Source: CAVTWJ01 sp963849485 (GTDB lineage: Bacteria; Oederibacteriota; Muellerivitia; Muellerivitales; Muellerivitaceae). From it: a DNA stretch of 64,000 nt. The notes below the pieces were generated by a model that did no database searches, was not told the origin of the DNA, and saw only the letters and a list, made by a program, of their open reading frames with translations. A program made the position numbers and the translations under genes. Shown here in pieces: positions 45,121 through 53,077 of this stretch (positions are counted from its first letter, which is position 1; the number at the start of each line of letters is the position of its first letter). Location of the stretch: positions 1 through 64,000 of the forward strand of contig CAWKIF010000088.1 in the NCBI GenBank assembly GCA_963849485.1, in the 5' to 3' direction.

Positions 45121-45908
45121 TCAATTTTGGGGGAGACAGCCCATATCCACCGATTGGGCCTGCCAAAGACGGATTTGAGCTAAATGGGTTTTCAGGTAGC
45201 TTTCCCCCTTGATTCCATCCAGGGGTAATAGGGGGGCCAGGTCCCCCAAGGTCTGTAACTGTTTTTGAAAAATCACGGCCAGTGGATAATAGCTCCAATG
45301 CCAATGCTCATCCGTGATGATACCCGCCTCCCCCCGGTAGACCCGGCAGAATCCGAATCGGGGAGCGTTGAAATCCATCCAGCGGTAAAAGGCCATCACC
45401 TTGGGGGAGGGCTCATCGGCTTCCGCCAGAAGCAGCCCCCGGAGGCTTTTTTCCGAAATATCCAGTTCACTACCCCAATGATGCCTGGAAAGGCCCGGCA
45501 GGGAGGTGTAATGGAGCAAGGCGATGGATTTTTCTTCCTCTGTTTCCTTCCCGTATCGTCATAGAGGGAGTTCCAGAGGTTTTTTTGGGCGATGAAAGAG
45601 CGGTATCCCGACACCAAAACCAGCTGCCACCCGGCTTTATGGGCTTCTGATCGCAAGAGCTTAAAAGCCTGAATGACTTCCGGGAGGGCGGCCTTGCCGG
45701 AGAGGAGGTCCACCTCTAAACGTGGGGGAGGGTCCTGACCCGTCAATTGACGGGGGGAGAGGGTGGCGGGCGCTGAGGCAGGAACCCGGGTCGGAACTGG
45801 ATCTGCGGCCAAAACCGTGGAGCCAACTAGGAAGAGGGCCAAATAGAAACCCCTTCTTCCCAGGGGAAGAAGGGGTTTCGGGTGAGAGTTCGTGCGGGTT
45901 GGGGTCAA
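45121..45908 (-). pseudogene. D-alanyl-D-alanine carboxypeptidase (VanY/M15B), one frameshift
   Basis: Zinc peptidase trimming peptidoglycan stem peptides. A basic n-region and FYLALFLVGSTVLAADP form a signal peptide. LVLVSGYRSFIAQKNLWNSL carries the SxxR region; after an indel near 45530 the other frame supplies LSRHHWGSELDI (His and Asp zinc ligands) and ITDEHWHWSY (catalytic Glu and His). Both are needed, so the break is probably an error. Start TTG at 45908 is uncertain because a terminator-like hairpin (45847-45878) lies in its first 20 codons. Follows gpmA on the same strand. Confidence 0.85.
45847..45878 (-). terminator. Likely gpmA terminator overlapping the vanY 5' end
   Basis: A perfect 14-bp stem AAACCCCTTCTTCC / GGAAGAAGGGGTTT with loop of four. 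Read on the minus strand it lies 37 bases after the gpmA stop and is followed by CTATTTGG, a poor U-tract. It falls inside the first 20 codons of the carboxypeptidase frame and could attenuate it. Confidence 0.55.
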
Positions 45909-45914
45909 TGGCCG

Positions 45915-46538
45915 TTAACGCAGATCCTTGCTGGAGAGGATTTTTAGGTCCTTATCCATTTCGTAAACCCGGGGAATGCCCGTATCTAAGTTCAAAGCGA
46001 TGACTTGTTCCTTCGTCAGGTTGTCCAGGAACATCACGATGGAACGCAAGGAGTTGCCATGCGCCGCGACCAGCACGTTCTTACCCTGTTTCAGGTAGGG
46101 GACGATTCTGGACTCATAGTAGGGCAGGGTGCGGGCGGCGGTGTCCTTGAGGGACTCGGAATAACCGGTGCTGTCCTTGGGCGGGGGGACGTCATAGCTG
46201 CGGCGCCAGATCTTGACCTGTTCCTCGCCGTATTTTTGGGCGGTCTCGGCCTTGTTCAACCCCTGCAAGCCGCCGTAATGGCGTTCATTGAGGGCCTGGT
46301 CCATATAGACGGGAATATCCTTCATGCCCCCCACCTGGAAAATGATGGCCAGGGTCCTTTGGGCGCGCTGAAGGGCCGAGGTGAAGGCAACGTCAAAAGT
46401 GTAACCCTTGAGTTTTTCCCCGGCCTCATGGGCTTCTTTTTCGCCCAGCTCCGACAGGGGGACATCCACCCAGCCGGTAAAACGGTTTTCAAGGTTCCAT
46501 TGGGATTGGCCGTGGCGGACGAGAACCAGTTTGGACAT
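45915..46538 (-). CDS. gpmA: 2,3-bisphosphoglycerate-dependent phosphoglycerate mutase
   Basis: Interconverts 3- and 2-phosphoglycerate in glycolysis. 207 residues, the short dPGM form. VLVRHGQSQWNLENRFTGWV holds the phospho-His, ALNERHYGGLQGLNKAETA the catalytic Glu, and VLVAAHGNSLRSIVMFLD the second His. The C-terminal extension of E. coli GpmA is shorter. ATG at 46538 after AAGGGGTT. First gene of a minus-strand pair with the carboxypeptidase. Confidence 0.95.
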   Translation of the reverse strand: MSKLVLVRHGQSQWNLENRFTGWVDVPLSELGEKEAHEAGEKLKGYTFDVAFTSALQRAQRTLAIIFQVGGMKDIPVYMDQALNERHYGGLQGLNKAETAQKYGEEQVKIWRRSYDVPPPKDSTGYSESLKDTAARTLPYYESRIVPYLKQGKNVLVAAHGNSLRSIVMFLDNLTKEQVIALNLDTGIPRVYEMDKDLKILSSKDLR

Positions 46539-46811
46539 ATAAAACCCCTTTCCAACGATTGAGAAATTTCCCGCGCTTGCAAGACGGACCGCCTAGGATG
46601 CGGGCCTTCCCGAGGGATGTTCCGGACAATCTCTCCCCAATGCCCGAAGGTGGGCCGATTTTAACCTTGGTTCGTTCATTAGGGAAGGATTTTGGGCGGT
46701 TTCGTTTTTGCGTTGCGGGTGATCGGGGGATGGGGGATGGGGGAACGGGTTGAATGGAAACAAACCTTCGACCATACTTGAGGCCCGAATCGACGAGAGA
46801 CGGTGAATCCC

Positions 46812-47915
46812 ATGAAAAAAAACGACCTCCACTGGATGAAACGCGCCTTGGAATTGGCCCGTTGGGGCGGACCCGTTGTTTCGCCCAATCCGCGGGTCGG
46901 TGCGGTGTTGGTAAACAAGGGCCGGAAGGTGGGTGAAGGGGCCCATTTGAAATTTGGAGGACCTCACGCCGAAATCCATGCCCTCCGAAAAGCCGGGAAA
47001 AAAGCCAAGGGCGCGACCCTTTACGTCACCTTGGAACCTTGCGCTCACCGGGGTAAGACCCCGCCCTGCGTGGACGCCCTGATCCAAGCCGGCATCCGGC
47101 GGGTGGTGGCTTCCCACCTCGACCCCTTTCCGTTGGTCAGGGGGAAGGGGTTTGCCAGGTTGCGATCCGCCGGGATCTCGGTTGAGGTGGGGCTGTTGGC
47201 CGGGAGGCCAGGGCCTTGAACGAGAATTTCCTTTTCAGTGTCACCAAAGGGAAGGCCCAAGGTGATCCTGAAAGCCGCCATGACCCTGGACGGCGAATCG
47301 CCACTCGCACCGGCGCTTCCCGGTGGGTGACGGGGGAAAAGTCCACGCAAGAAGGCCCATGAGACTTCGCTCCCAATCGGACGCGATACTGGTGGGGATA
47401 GGTACCGTCCTGGCGGACGATCCTTCGTTGACGGTTCGTCTGCCGGGTTATCGGCGAAAAGATGGGTGGCCCCTGCAGGGTGGTCTTGGACGCCCAACTA
47501 AGGATACCCTTCGAGTAGCCAGGATCCTTGAGCGGGGCCCTCAAACCGTGGTTTTTACCTCCCCTCGGGCCTCGAGCAATCCGGCAAAGGGCGATTGAAA
47601 AGAAGGGGGCGGTGTGTTTTCCGGGTTCCCGGGGCTAAAAAGATGCTATCTTTACGGGCTGTGCTCAAGGAACTTCACCAATTGGGGGTTCGCACCCTCT
47701 TGGTGGAGGGCGGGGGCCTGGTTCATGGTTCCTTTTTAGGCGAAAGGCTCGCGGATGAGGCGGTTTTGTGGATCGCTCCCAAGGTTTTTGGGGAAGGCCC
47801 CGCCTGGGTCCGGGGGGTGGCTTATTTGGACCCGCAACAAACGCCCCGGCTCAAGGATGCGAAGATTGATAAAGTGGGGGAGGATTATTTATTGACGGGC
47901 CGTTGGGAGGAATGA
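46812..47915 (+). pseudogene. ribD: Riboflavin biosynthesis deaminase/reductase, multiply frameshifted
   Basis: Bifunctional RibD: deaminates and then reduces the pyrimidine intermediate of riboflavin synthesis. The deaminase half is intact: PNPRVGAVLV, GGPHAEIHALRKAG and LEPCAHRGKTPPC (zinc ligands). From 47200 the frame jumps several times: ARALNENFLFSVTKG, ILKAAMTLDG, QSDAILVGIGTVLADDPSLT, then LRAVLKELHQLGVRTLLVEG and SFLGERLADEAVLWIAPKVF to the stop at 47915. Total span 368 codons equals the family length, so the gene is whole but carries at least four indels. First gene of the rib operon. Confidence 0.9.
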
Positions 47916-47916
47916 A

Positions 47917-48535
47917 ATGTTTACCGGATTGATCCAAGAAGTGGCCCGGGTTGAGCGGAAGATCCCCAGCGGGGGCCTTTTGCGCTTGACCCTGCGGGCG
48001 CCTCAAACCTCCGGCCAGGTCCAGGTCGGGCGATAGCGTGGCGGTGAACGGGTGTTGCCTGACCGTAGTTGAACGAAATTCCCCCCTCATTTCATTCGAG
48101 GCGGTGCCGGAAACCCTGAGCCGTACTACCTTGGGATCTTTAAACGCAGGACAGGCGGTCAACCTGGAACTTCCCCTGAAATTCGGGGAGGGACTGGGAG
48201 GCCATTACGTCCAGGGCCATGTGGATGGGACCGCCGAGTTGATTTCCATGCTGCCGGAGGGAGAGGGTAAAAGATTAAAGGTCCGTTTGCCCCAGGCTTT
48301 GGTCCGATACGTGGTTGAGAAAGGGAGCATTGCTTTGGACGGAATCAGCCTCACCGTGGCTGCCATCCAGGGGGATGTGATGGAAGCGGCCTTGATTCCC
48401 CATACATTGAACCATACTAATTTAGGGGAGAAGAAACCGGGAGACCGGTTGCAAGTCGAGGCGGACATGCTCGCCAAACACCTGGAAAAGCTGGCGGCCG
48501 GATATTTGGTTTCTGGAGCGAAAAGTGAAAATTGA
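47917..48535 (+). pseudogene. ribE: Riboflavin synthase alpha chain, one frameshift
   Basis: Converts two lumazines to riboflavin plus pyrimidine (trimer; two homologous beta-barrels). MFTGLIQEVARVE starts at ATG 47917, one base after the ribD stop. One extra G at ~48027 breaks the frame; removing it gives QVGDSVAVNGCCLTVVERN. The second barrel has VQGHVDGTAEL and VEKGSIALDGISLTVA. Restored length 205, normal. The 3' end overlaps the yaaR start. The G-run indel is likely an error. Confidence 0.92.
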
Positions 48536-48956
48536 GCCAGTGGGGGAAGGTGGAAGCCCCCTCCAAGAACCCCTCCTGCCCGCCTTAGCGCCCCTGATCC
48601 AGGAGAGGGTGAAGCGGATTCTGGACCCGGCCCTAAGAGAGGAGTTGTCCCGCCTCATCGGGGATGTTGAAGAAAGGGCCAAAAAGCTTTTTTCCTCCAA
48701 GGGCCGGAAGGAATTTGAGGAATACAAAACCTCGGTCAAGCATTTCATGCATAAGGTCATCCAGGGTTCCTTCAAGATTGAGGAGAAACAAACCCGCAAG
48801 AAGGATGGGAATTTCGTCGTTTACCTGACCACCCAAAAGGTGGATGAGGCCCTGGACCAATTGGGCCAAATGCTCTTGGCGGGCCAGCAGGATTCCATGA
48901 GGGTCCTGAAGGCCCTGGATGAGATTCGGGGCATGTTGCTGGACCTCTACTTATAA
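48525..48956 (+). CDS. YaaR-like (DUF327) protein
   Basis: 143 residues, all-helical, matching the YaaR/DUF327 family of Firmicutes and spirochaete-like genomes. The family core KRILDPALREELSRLIGDVE, SKGRKEFEEYKTSVKHFMHK and a C-terminal stretch TQKVDEALDQLGQ are visible. GTG start at 48525 overlaps ribE by 11 bases. Function unknown even in Bacillus. Finding it between ribE and ribBA, with coupled translation, is unusual. Confidence 0.65.
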   Translation: MKIEPVGEGGSPLQEPLLPALAPLIQERVKRILDPALREELSRLIGDVEERAKKLFSSKGRKEFEEYKTSVKHFMHKVIQGSFKIEEKQTRKKDGNFVVYLTTQKVDEALDQLGQMLLAGQQDSMRVLKALDEIRGMLLDLYL

Positions 48957-49001
48957 CTTTTATTAAACGGCGGGGAACCGCCGGTACGAAACGGGCCAAT
49001 A

Positions 49002-50222
49002 ATGGAGATTAAAAAAGTTGAACAGGCGATCGAGGATATCCGGTTAGGCCGGATGGTGATCGTGGCGGACGATGAACACCGTGAGAACGAGGGCGACCTG
49101 GTGATGGCCGCCGAGAAAGTGACGCCCGAGTCCATTAACTTCATGGTCAAGGAGGGCCGGGGCCTGGTTTGTGTCCCCATGCTTTCAGAGGATCTGGACC
49201 GGCTGGGCCTGCCCTTGATGGTCAACCAGCAGGAGGATCGTTTTCGCACGGCCTTCACGGTTTCCGTGGACGCACGCTCCGGGGTGACCACCGGTATCTC
49301 GGCCCAAGACCGTTCCAAAACCATACAGGTCATGGCCAATCCCACGTCCTTGCCCCGGGACCTGGTCAAACCCGGTCATGTGTTCCCCCTGCAATACCGA
49401 TCAGGCGGGGTGTTGCGCCGCGCGGGGCATACGGAAGCGGTGGTGGATCTGGCCCGGCTGGCGGGTTTGCGGCCCATGGGGGTCATTTGCGAGATCATGA
49501 AAGACGACGGAACCATGGCCCGCATGGAGGACCTGAAAACCTTCGCCCAGAAGCATCAAATGAAGCTGATCACGATCGCGGACCTCATCCATTACCGCAG
49601 GGAAAAGGAAAAACTCGTCCGGCGGGTGCTGGAGCTGATGCTGCCGACGGAATCCGGCGAGTGGAAAGTGATCGTGTACAAGGCCTCCACGGAGGATGAT
49701 GACAGTTTGGCTTTCGTGAAGGGGGAACTCTCGGGGGATGCGCCGGTCCTGGTCCGGGTCCATTCCGAATGCCTGACGGGAGATGTCTTTCATTCCCTCC
49801 GGTGCGATTGCGGGTCCCAGTTGCATGCGGCCATGGGACAAATCCACAAGGAAGGCCGGGGGGTCGTTCTTTATATGAGGCAGGAAGGCCGGGGAATCGG
49901 CCTCTTGAATAAATTACGGGCCTACCAGCTTCAAGATCAGGGTTTGGACACGGTGGAAGCCAATGAAAAGTTAGGTTTTCCGGCGGACCTCAGGGATTAC
50001 GGTATCGGAGCGCAAATATTGGTGGACTTGGGGGTCAAGGAAATCCGACTCTTAACCAATAATCCTAAAAAAATAGTTGGCTTGGAAGGATATGGCTTGA
50101 GAGTGGTCGAGAGGGTTCCGATTGAAATCGATCCAAACCCCGAAAATAAGCGCTATTTGGACACGAAACAGGAAAAGATGGGCCATTTGTTTACCAAAAA
50201 AAACCAAGAAAAACATGATTGA
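49002..50222 (+). CDS. ribBA: 3,4-dihydroxy-2-butanone-4-phosphate synthase / GTP cyclohydrolase II
   Basis: Bifunctional enzyme feeding both branches of riboflavin synthesis. Residues 1-~205: DHBP synthase, with DDEHRENEGDLVMAA (metal and substrate acids) and GHVFPLQYRSGGVLRRAGHT. Residues ~210-400: GTP cyclohydrolase II with the zinc ligands in CLTGDVFHSLRCDCGSQL and the catalytic YMRQEGRGIGLLNKLRAYQL. 406 residues, full length, both active sites intact. ATG at 49002. Confidence 0.96.
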   Translation: MEIKKVEQAIEDIRLGRMVIVADDEHRENEGDLVMAAEKVTPESINFMVKEGRGLVCVPMLSEDLDRLGLPLMVNQQEDRFRTAFTVSVDARSGVTTGISAQDRSKTIQVMANPTSLPRDLVKPGHVFPLQYRSGGVLRRAGHTEAVVDLARLAGLRPMGVICEIMKDDGTMARMEDLKTFAQKHQMKLITIADLIHYRREKEKLVRRVLELMLPTESGEWKVIVYKASTEDDDSLAFVKGELSGDAPVLVRVHSECLTGDVFHSLRCDCGSQLHAAMGQIHKEGRGVVLYMRQEGRGIGLLNKLRAYQLQDQGLDTVEANEKLGFPADLRDYGIGAQILVDLGVKEIRLLTNNPKKIVGLEGYGLRVVERVPIEIDPNPENKRYLDTKQEKMGHLFTKKNQEKHD

Positions 50223-50231
50223 GGTATTACA

Positions 50232-50702
50232 ATGACGCCCGTTATGATCCAAGGAAGACCCGAAGGCCGGGGCACGCGCGTGGCGGTCGTGGTCAGCCGG
50301 TTCAATGATCTGATCGGCCGCAGGCTCCTGGCAGGCGCGGTGGAGACGCTTCGGGAAAGGGGAGTGCCGGAAGACGGCATTGAGACGGCCTGGGTTCCGG
50401 GGGCATGGGAATTGGGTGTGGTGGTTTCCAAGATGGCCAAGACAGGCCGATTTCATGGATTGATCGCGCTGGGCGCCATCATCCGTGGGGAGACGACCCA
50501 CCACGAGGTTTTAGGAAGGCAAATCGCGGCCGACTTGGGCGCCCTATCGATGGAAACGGGAATACCGGTGGCCTTTGGGGTTTTAACCACGGAAAACTTG
50601 GACCAGGCCCTCGCCCGGGCCGGGGAGAAGACAGACAACAAAGGGGCTGAAGCGGCCCTGCATTTACTCGAGACGATGTCGGTTTTGGACCAAATCCAAT
50701 GA
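50232..50702 (+). CDS. ribH: 6,7-dimethyl-8-ribityllumazine synthase
   Basis: Penultimate enzyme of riboflavin synthesis, 156 residues, forming icosahedral or pentameric shells. VVVSRFNDLIGRRLLAGAVE, VPGAWELGVVVSKM, LGAIIRGETTHHEVL (catalytic His pair) and FGVLTTENLDQALARAG. Begins ten bases after ribBA. Confidence 0.95.
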   Translation: MTPVMIQGRPEGRGTRVAVVVSRFNDLIGRRLLAGAVETLRERGVPEDGIETAWVPGAWELGVVVSKMAKTGRFHGLIALGAIIRGETTHHEVLGRQIAADLGALSMETGIPVAFGVLTTENLDQALARAGEKTDNKGAEAALHLLETMSVLDQIQ

Positions 50703-50710
50703 AGATAGAT

Positions 50711-50779
50711 TGCAGTTCACGGTTGGCAGTTGGCAGCTTCAGTCTCACTGCGAACTGCGAACCGCGGACTGCGAACTGA
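50711..50779. repeat. Family C inverted repeat of CTGCGAAC words
   Basis: Left half TGCAGTTCACGGTTGGCAG.. and right half CTGCGAACTGCGAACCGCGG then ACTGCGAACTG are near reverse complements around CTTCAGTCTCA. Each half is a run of ~7-8 base words. It lies between ribH and nusB, so the rib-nusB transcript would contain the hairpin. It also creates a false N-terminal extension of nusB. Confidence 0.75.
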
Positions 50780-50786
50780 GGAAGAA

Positions 50787-51221
50787 ATGGGACTCAAACG
50801 CCGCACCCGGGAGCTGGCCCTTCAAATGTTGTTTCAGATGGATTTAGGAACCGTCCAGATCAAGGATCTGGAAGAAAACTTCATACCCAACGCGAGCGCC
50901 CCCGAAGCCGCCAAGGAAATGGCGGTGGAACTGGTCAAGAACATTTGGAACCGGGTTTCGGAAATCGACTCCTCCCTGCGGAAATTCACGGAACACTGGG
51001 ATTTGAGCCGCATGGCGGGGGTGGACCGGAACGTGTTGAGAATAGGGGCCTATGAAATCCTTTTCGATCCGGAAATCCCCAAATCGGTGGCCATCAACGA
51101 GGCTCTTGAGATTGTGAAAAGATACAGCACCGAAGACTCCAGCCGATTTGTGAACGGTATCCTGGACAAACTGGAGAAGCAGTCGGGGGAAACGTTGGAA
51201 TCCCCTATCCGTTCTGTTTAA
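50787..51221 (+). CDS. nusB: Transcription antitermination factor NusB
   Basis: 144 residues. All-helical RNA-binding factor that works with NusE on boxA in rRNA operons. TRELALQMLFQMDLG, WDLSRMAGVDRNVLRIGAYE, PKSVAINEALEIVKRYSTED and SRFVNGILDKL are diagnostic. ATG at 50787 is chosen; the longer frame from 50730 is made by the family C repeat. ribH-nusB adjacency is common in many phyla. Confidence 0.94.
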   Translation: MGLKRRTRELALQMLFQMDLGTVQIKDLEENFIPNASAPEAAKEMAVELVKNIWNRVSEIDSSLRKFTEHWDLSRMAGVDRNVLRIGAYEILFDPEIPKSVAINEALEIVKRYSTEDSSRFVNGILDKLEKQSGETLESPIRSV

Positions 51222-51299
51222 TAGGGGTTGTCTTGTGAAGTTAAGGGGAGTAAAGGCTAAAATGACCGTTTTTAATATGAACGAGGATCTATAAGAACC

Positions 51300-51650
51300 A
51301 TGGAAATGGATTTTTCCCCGGAAATCAAAAGTTTTCTTGATGAAGTGGTGGATTCCTTTGTGATGTGGGATCTGTTGATATTTTATTCCAAGAAAATGGA
51401 TGAAATGGAGACGATTGACCGGATCGCCAAACTTTTGGGGCGTCAAAGCGCCGAATTGGAAAAACCGGTGGCTAAACTTGAAAAAATGGGTTACTTGACC
51501 CGCGTCAAGCGGTTGGACGGTGAAATCGTCTGCCAGTTGAACCGGGGGAGCGGTCATATTCCGGCATTGGAAATGTTTTGGGCTTTTAATGAAAACCAGG
51601 AAAACCGCTTGAGAATCCTCAGTTACCTCCTTCGCAACAGGTCGCATTAA
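51300..51650 (+). CDS. Small winged-helix-like protein
   Basis: 116 residues, no signal peptide. A helix-rich N-terminus (SFLDEVVDSFVMWDLLIFYS) is followed by a likely winged helix: TIDRIAKLLGRQSAELEKPV, LEKMGYLTRVKRLDGEIVCQ. Resembles MarR/ArsR-type DNA-binding folds without a clear family. Placed between nusB and the metallophosphoesterase, with TAAAAT-containing sequence upstream. Possible transcription factor, weakly supported. Confidence 0.5.
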   Translation: MEMDFSPEIKSFLDEVVDSFVMWDLLIFYSKKMDEMETIDRIAKLLGRQSAELEKPVAKLEKMGYLTRVKRLDGEIVCQLNRGSGHIPALEMFWAFNENQENRLRILSYLLRNRSH

Positions 51651-51736
51651 GCACGCCTGAGCTGATTTCCTTCATGGGTTTCCCTCCCTCTCCATGTTAA
51701 AATAACGCTGTTTTTCATCTCTTGTCCTGGGGACAT

Positions 51737-52468
51737 ATGCGTTACGGTATTTTTTCCGATATCCATAGCAACCTGGAAGCCATGACCGAAGTCGCGAAGG
51801 CGATGAAGGCCGACGGTGCCTCAGAGTACCTATGCCTGGGTGATTTAGTCGGCTATTACTCCAACCCCAATGAGGTGGTGGAGCTGATCGATTCCCTGCG
51901 TTGTTGGAAAATGGTCATGGGAAACCACGATTCAGCCGTGATCGGCCAAACCAACCTCTCCAAATTCAACCCCCCCGCCGCCGAGGCGATCCGATGGACC
52001 CAGCAACGGTTGAGCCCCCGAAACTTTCAAATTCTCCAAGGGTTGCGTCTTCGGGAGGAAATCGGTGACATCCAATTGGTCCATTCCTCTCCTTTCCAAA
52101 GCGAGGAATGGCATTACCTCACCCAGCCGGAGGATCTGGAGAGGAATTTCAGGTACTTCCAAGGGACCTCATGTTTTTTTGGCCACGTCCATAAGCCATT
52201 TATCGCCGAGCAATCCAAGGATGGCAGGGTGAGGGTTTTGGAGGAGATGGAGAAGACCCTGGACCCCTCCTGCCGCTACCTGGTGAACGTGGGCAGCGTG
52301 GGCCAGCCCCGGGATGGGGACCCCCGGACCTGCTATGCGATGTATGATTCCCAGAGCCGCCGCCTTTCCATCCGCCGCGTTTCCTACGATTTTGAGGCCG
52401 CCTCCCGGAAAACCATCTCGGCGGGCCTGCCGGAGTATCTGGCGCAGAGGTTAAAATCAGGGAAGTGA
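51737..52468 (+). CDS. YfcE/MJ0936-type metallophosphoesterase
   Basis: 243 residues. Dinuclear-metal phosphoesterase: MRYGIFSDIHSNLEAM (D-x-H), LCLGDLVGYY (GDLVGY), VMGNHDSAV (GNHD), LVHSSPF and FFGHVHKPF (GHxH). Includes VNVGSVGQPRDGDPRTCYAM at the end, typical of the class. ATG at 51737. Substrate cannot be told from sequence; phosphodiesters, nucleotides or phosphoproteins are all known. It stands alone. Confidence 0.9.
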   Translation: MRYGIFSDIHSNLEAMTEVAKAMKADGASEYLCLGDLVGYYSNPNEVVELIDSLRCWKMVMGNHDSAVIGQTNLSKFNPPAAEAIRWTQQRLSPRNFQILQGLRLREEIGDIQLVHSSPFQSEEWHYLTQPEDLERNFRYFQGTSCFFGHVHKPFIAEQSKDGRVRVLEEMEKTLDPSCRYLVNVGSVGQPRDGDPRTCYAMYDSQSRRLSIRRVSYDFEAASRKTISAGLPEYLAQRLKSGK

Positions 52469-52512
52469 TCTTTCTCGTCTGATTCATCCATTCGCATCCA
52501 AAGGAGTTCTTC

Positions 52513-53061
52513 ATGTTCAACCGAACCTTGACACTCTCCCTGGCCTTATGGGTCTTTGGGATCAGCCTGGTCTGTGGAAAACCCCCTGCGTTGAATTGGA
52601 ACCAGTTTCGGGATTTTGATTGGAATTTTTCCGTCGATACGCCCTTTCCCTTGATCAAGGACCGGGCCGCCAGCACGAACGATTCGGTTTTTTACTCAAC
52701 CTCCCCCCAAAAGGGGGAATACCAGGGCATGGAAGTCCGGGTGGGGGTCACCTTCTTTCCCGACCCCAAAAAGACACTCACCGTCGACGAAACTCCCAAG
52801 ATGGTTTTGGACACCCTTTCGGGTGATAAACGGGTGACAGGCTTAAAGCTGTTCGATACGCCCTATTTTTACAAGGGCACCCGTTTCCTGGTATCCAACG
52901 GAACGGCCTTGAACAAGGCGGGAAAGACAATCAAATTCAAGGTCTTGAATGCGGTGCTCCTGCCCTATTGGTGGAGGGTCATCATTTCCTACGACGCTAC
53001 CCAGCCGCGTCATGAGAACATCGCGGACCGGATTGTCTCCTCCTTCGAGATTCAACCCTAG
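52513..53061 (+). CDS. Secreted protein of unknown function
   Basis: 182 residues. Signal peptide MFNRTLTLSLALWVFGISLV, cleaved near VCG. The rest is strand-rich (FSVDTPFPLIKDRA, GMEVRVGVTFFPDP, TRFLVSNGTALNKAGK, WRVIISYDATQ) and ends in DRIVSSFEIQP, resembling small periplasmic domains that end in a helix (such as PsbP/DUF-type). No family assigned. It lies 16 bases upstream of ligA, probably co-transcribed. Confidence 0.6.
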   Translation: MFNRTLTLSLALWVFGISLVCGKPPALNWNQFRDFDWNFSVDTPFPLIKDRAASTNDSVFYSTSPQKGEYQGMEVRVGVTFFPDPKKTLTVDETPKMVLDTLSGDKRVTGLKLFDTPYFYKGTRFLVSNGTALNKAGKTIKFKVLNAVLLPYWWRVIISYDATQPRHENIADRIVSSFEIQP

Positions 53062-53077
53062 GAAAACCCAGGGGAAC

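Noticed and set aside
46539..46811. FMN riboswitch before ribD
   Set aside because: No RFN-like conserved segments were seen; only GC-rich, GGGGATGGGGGATGGGGG-type simple sequence.
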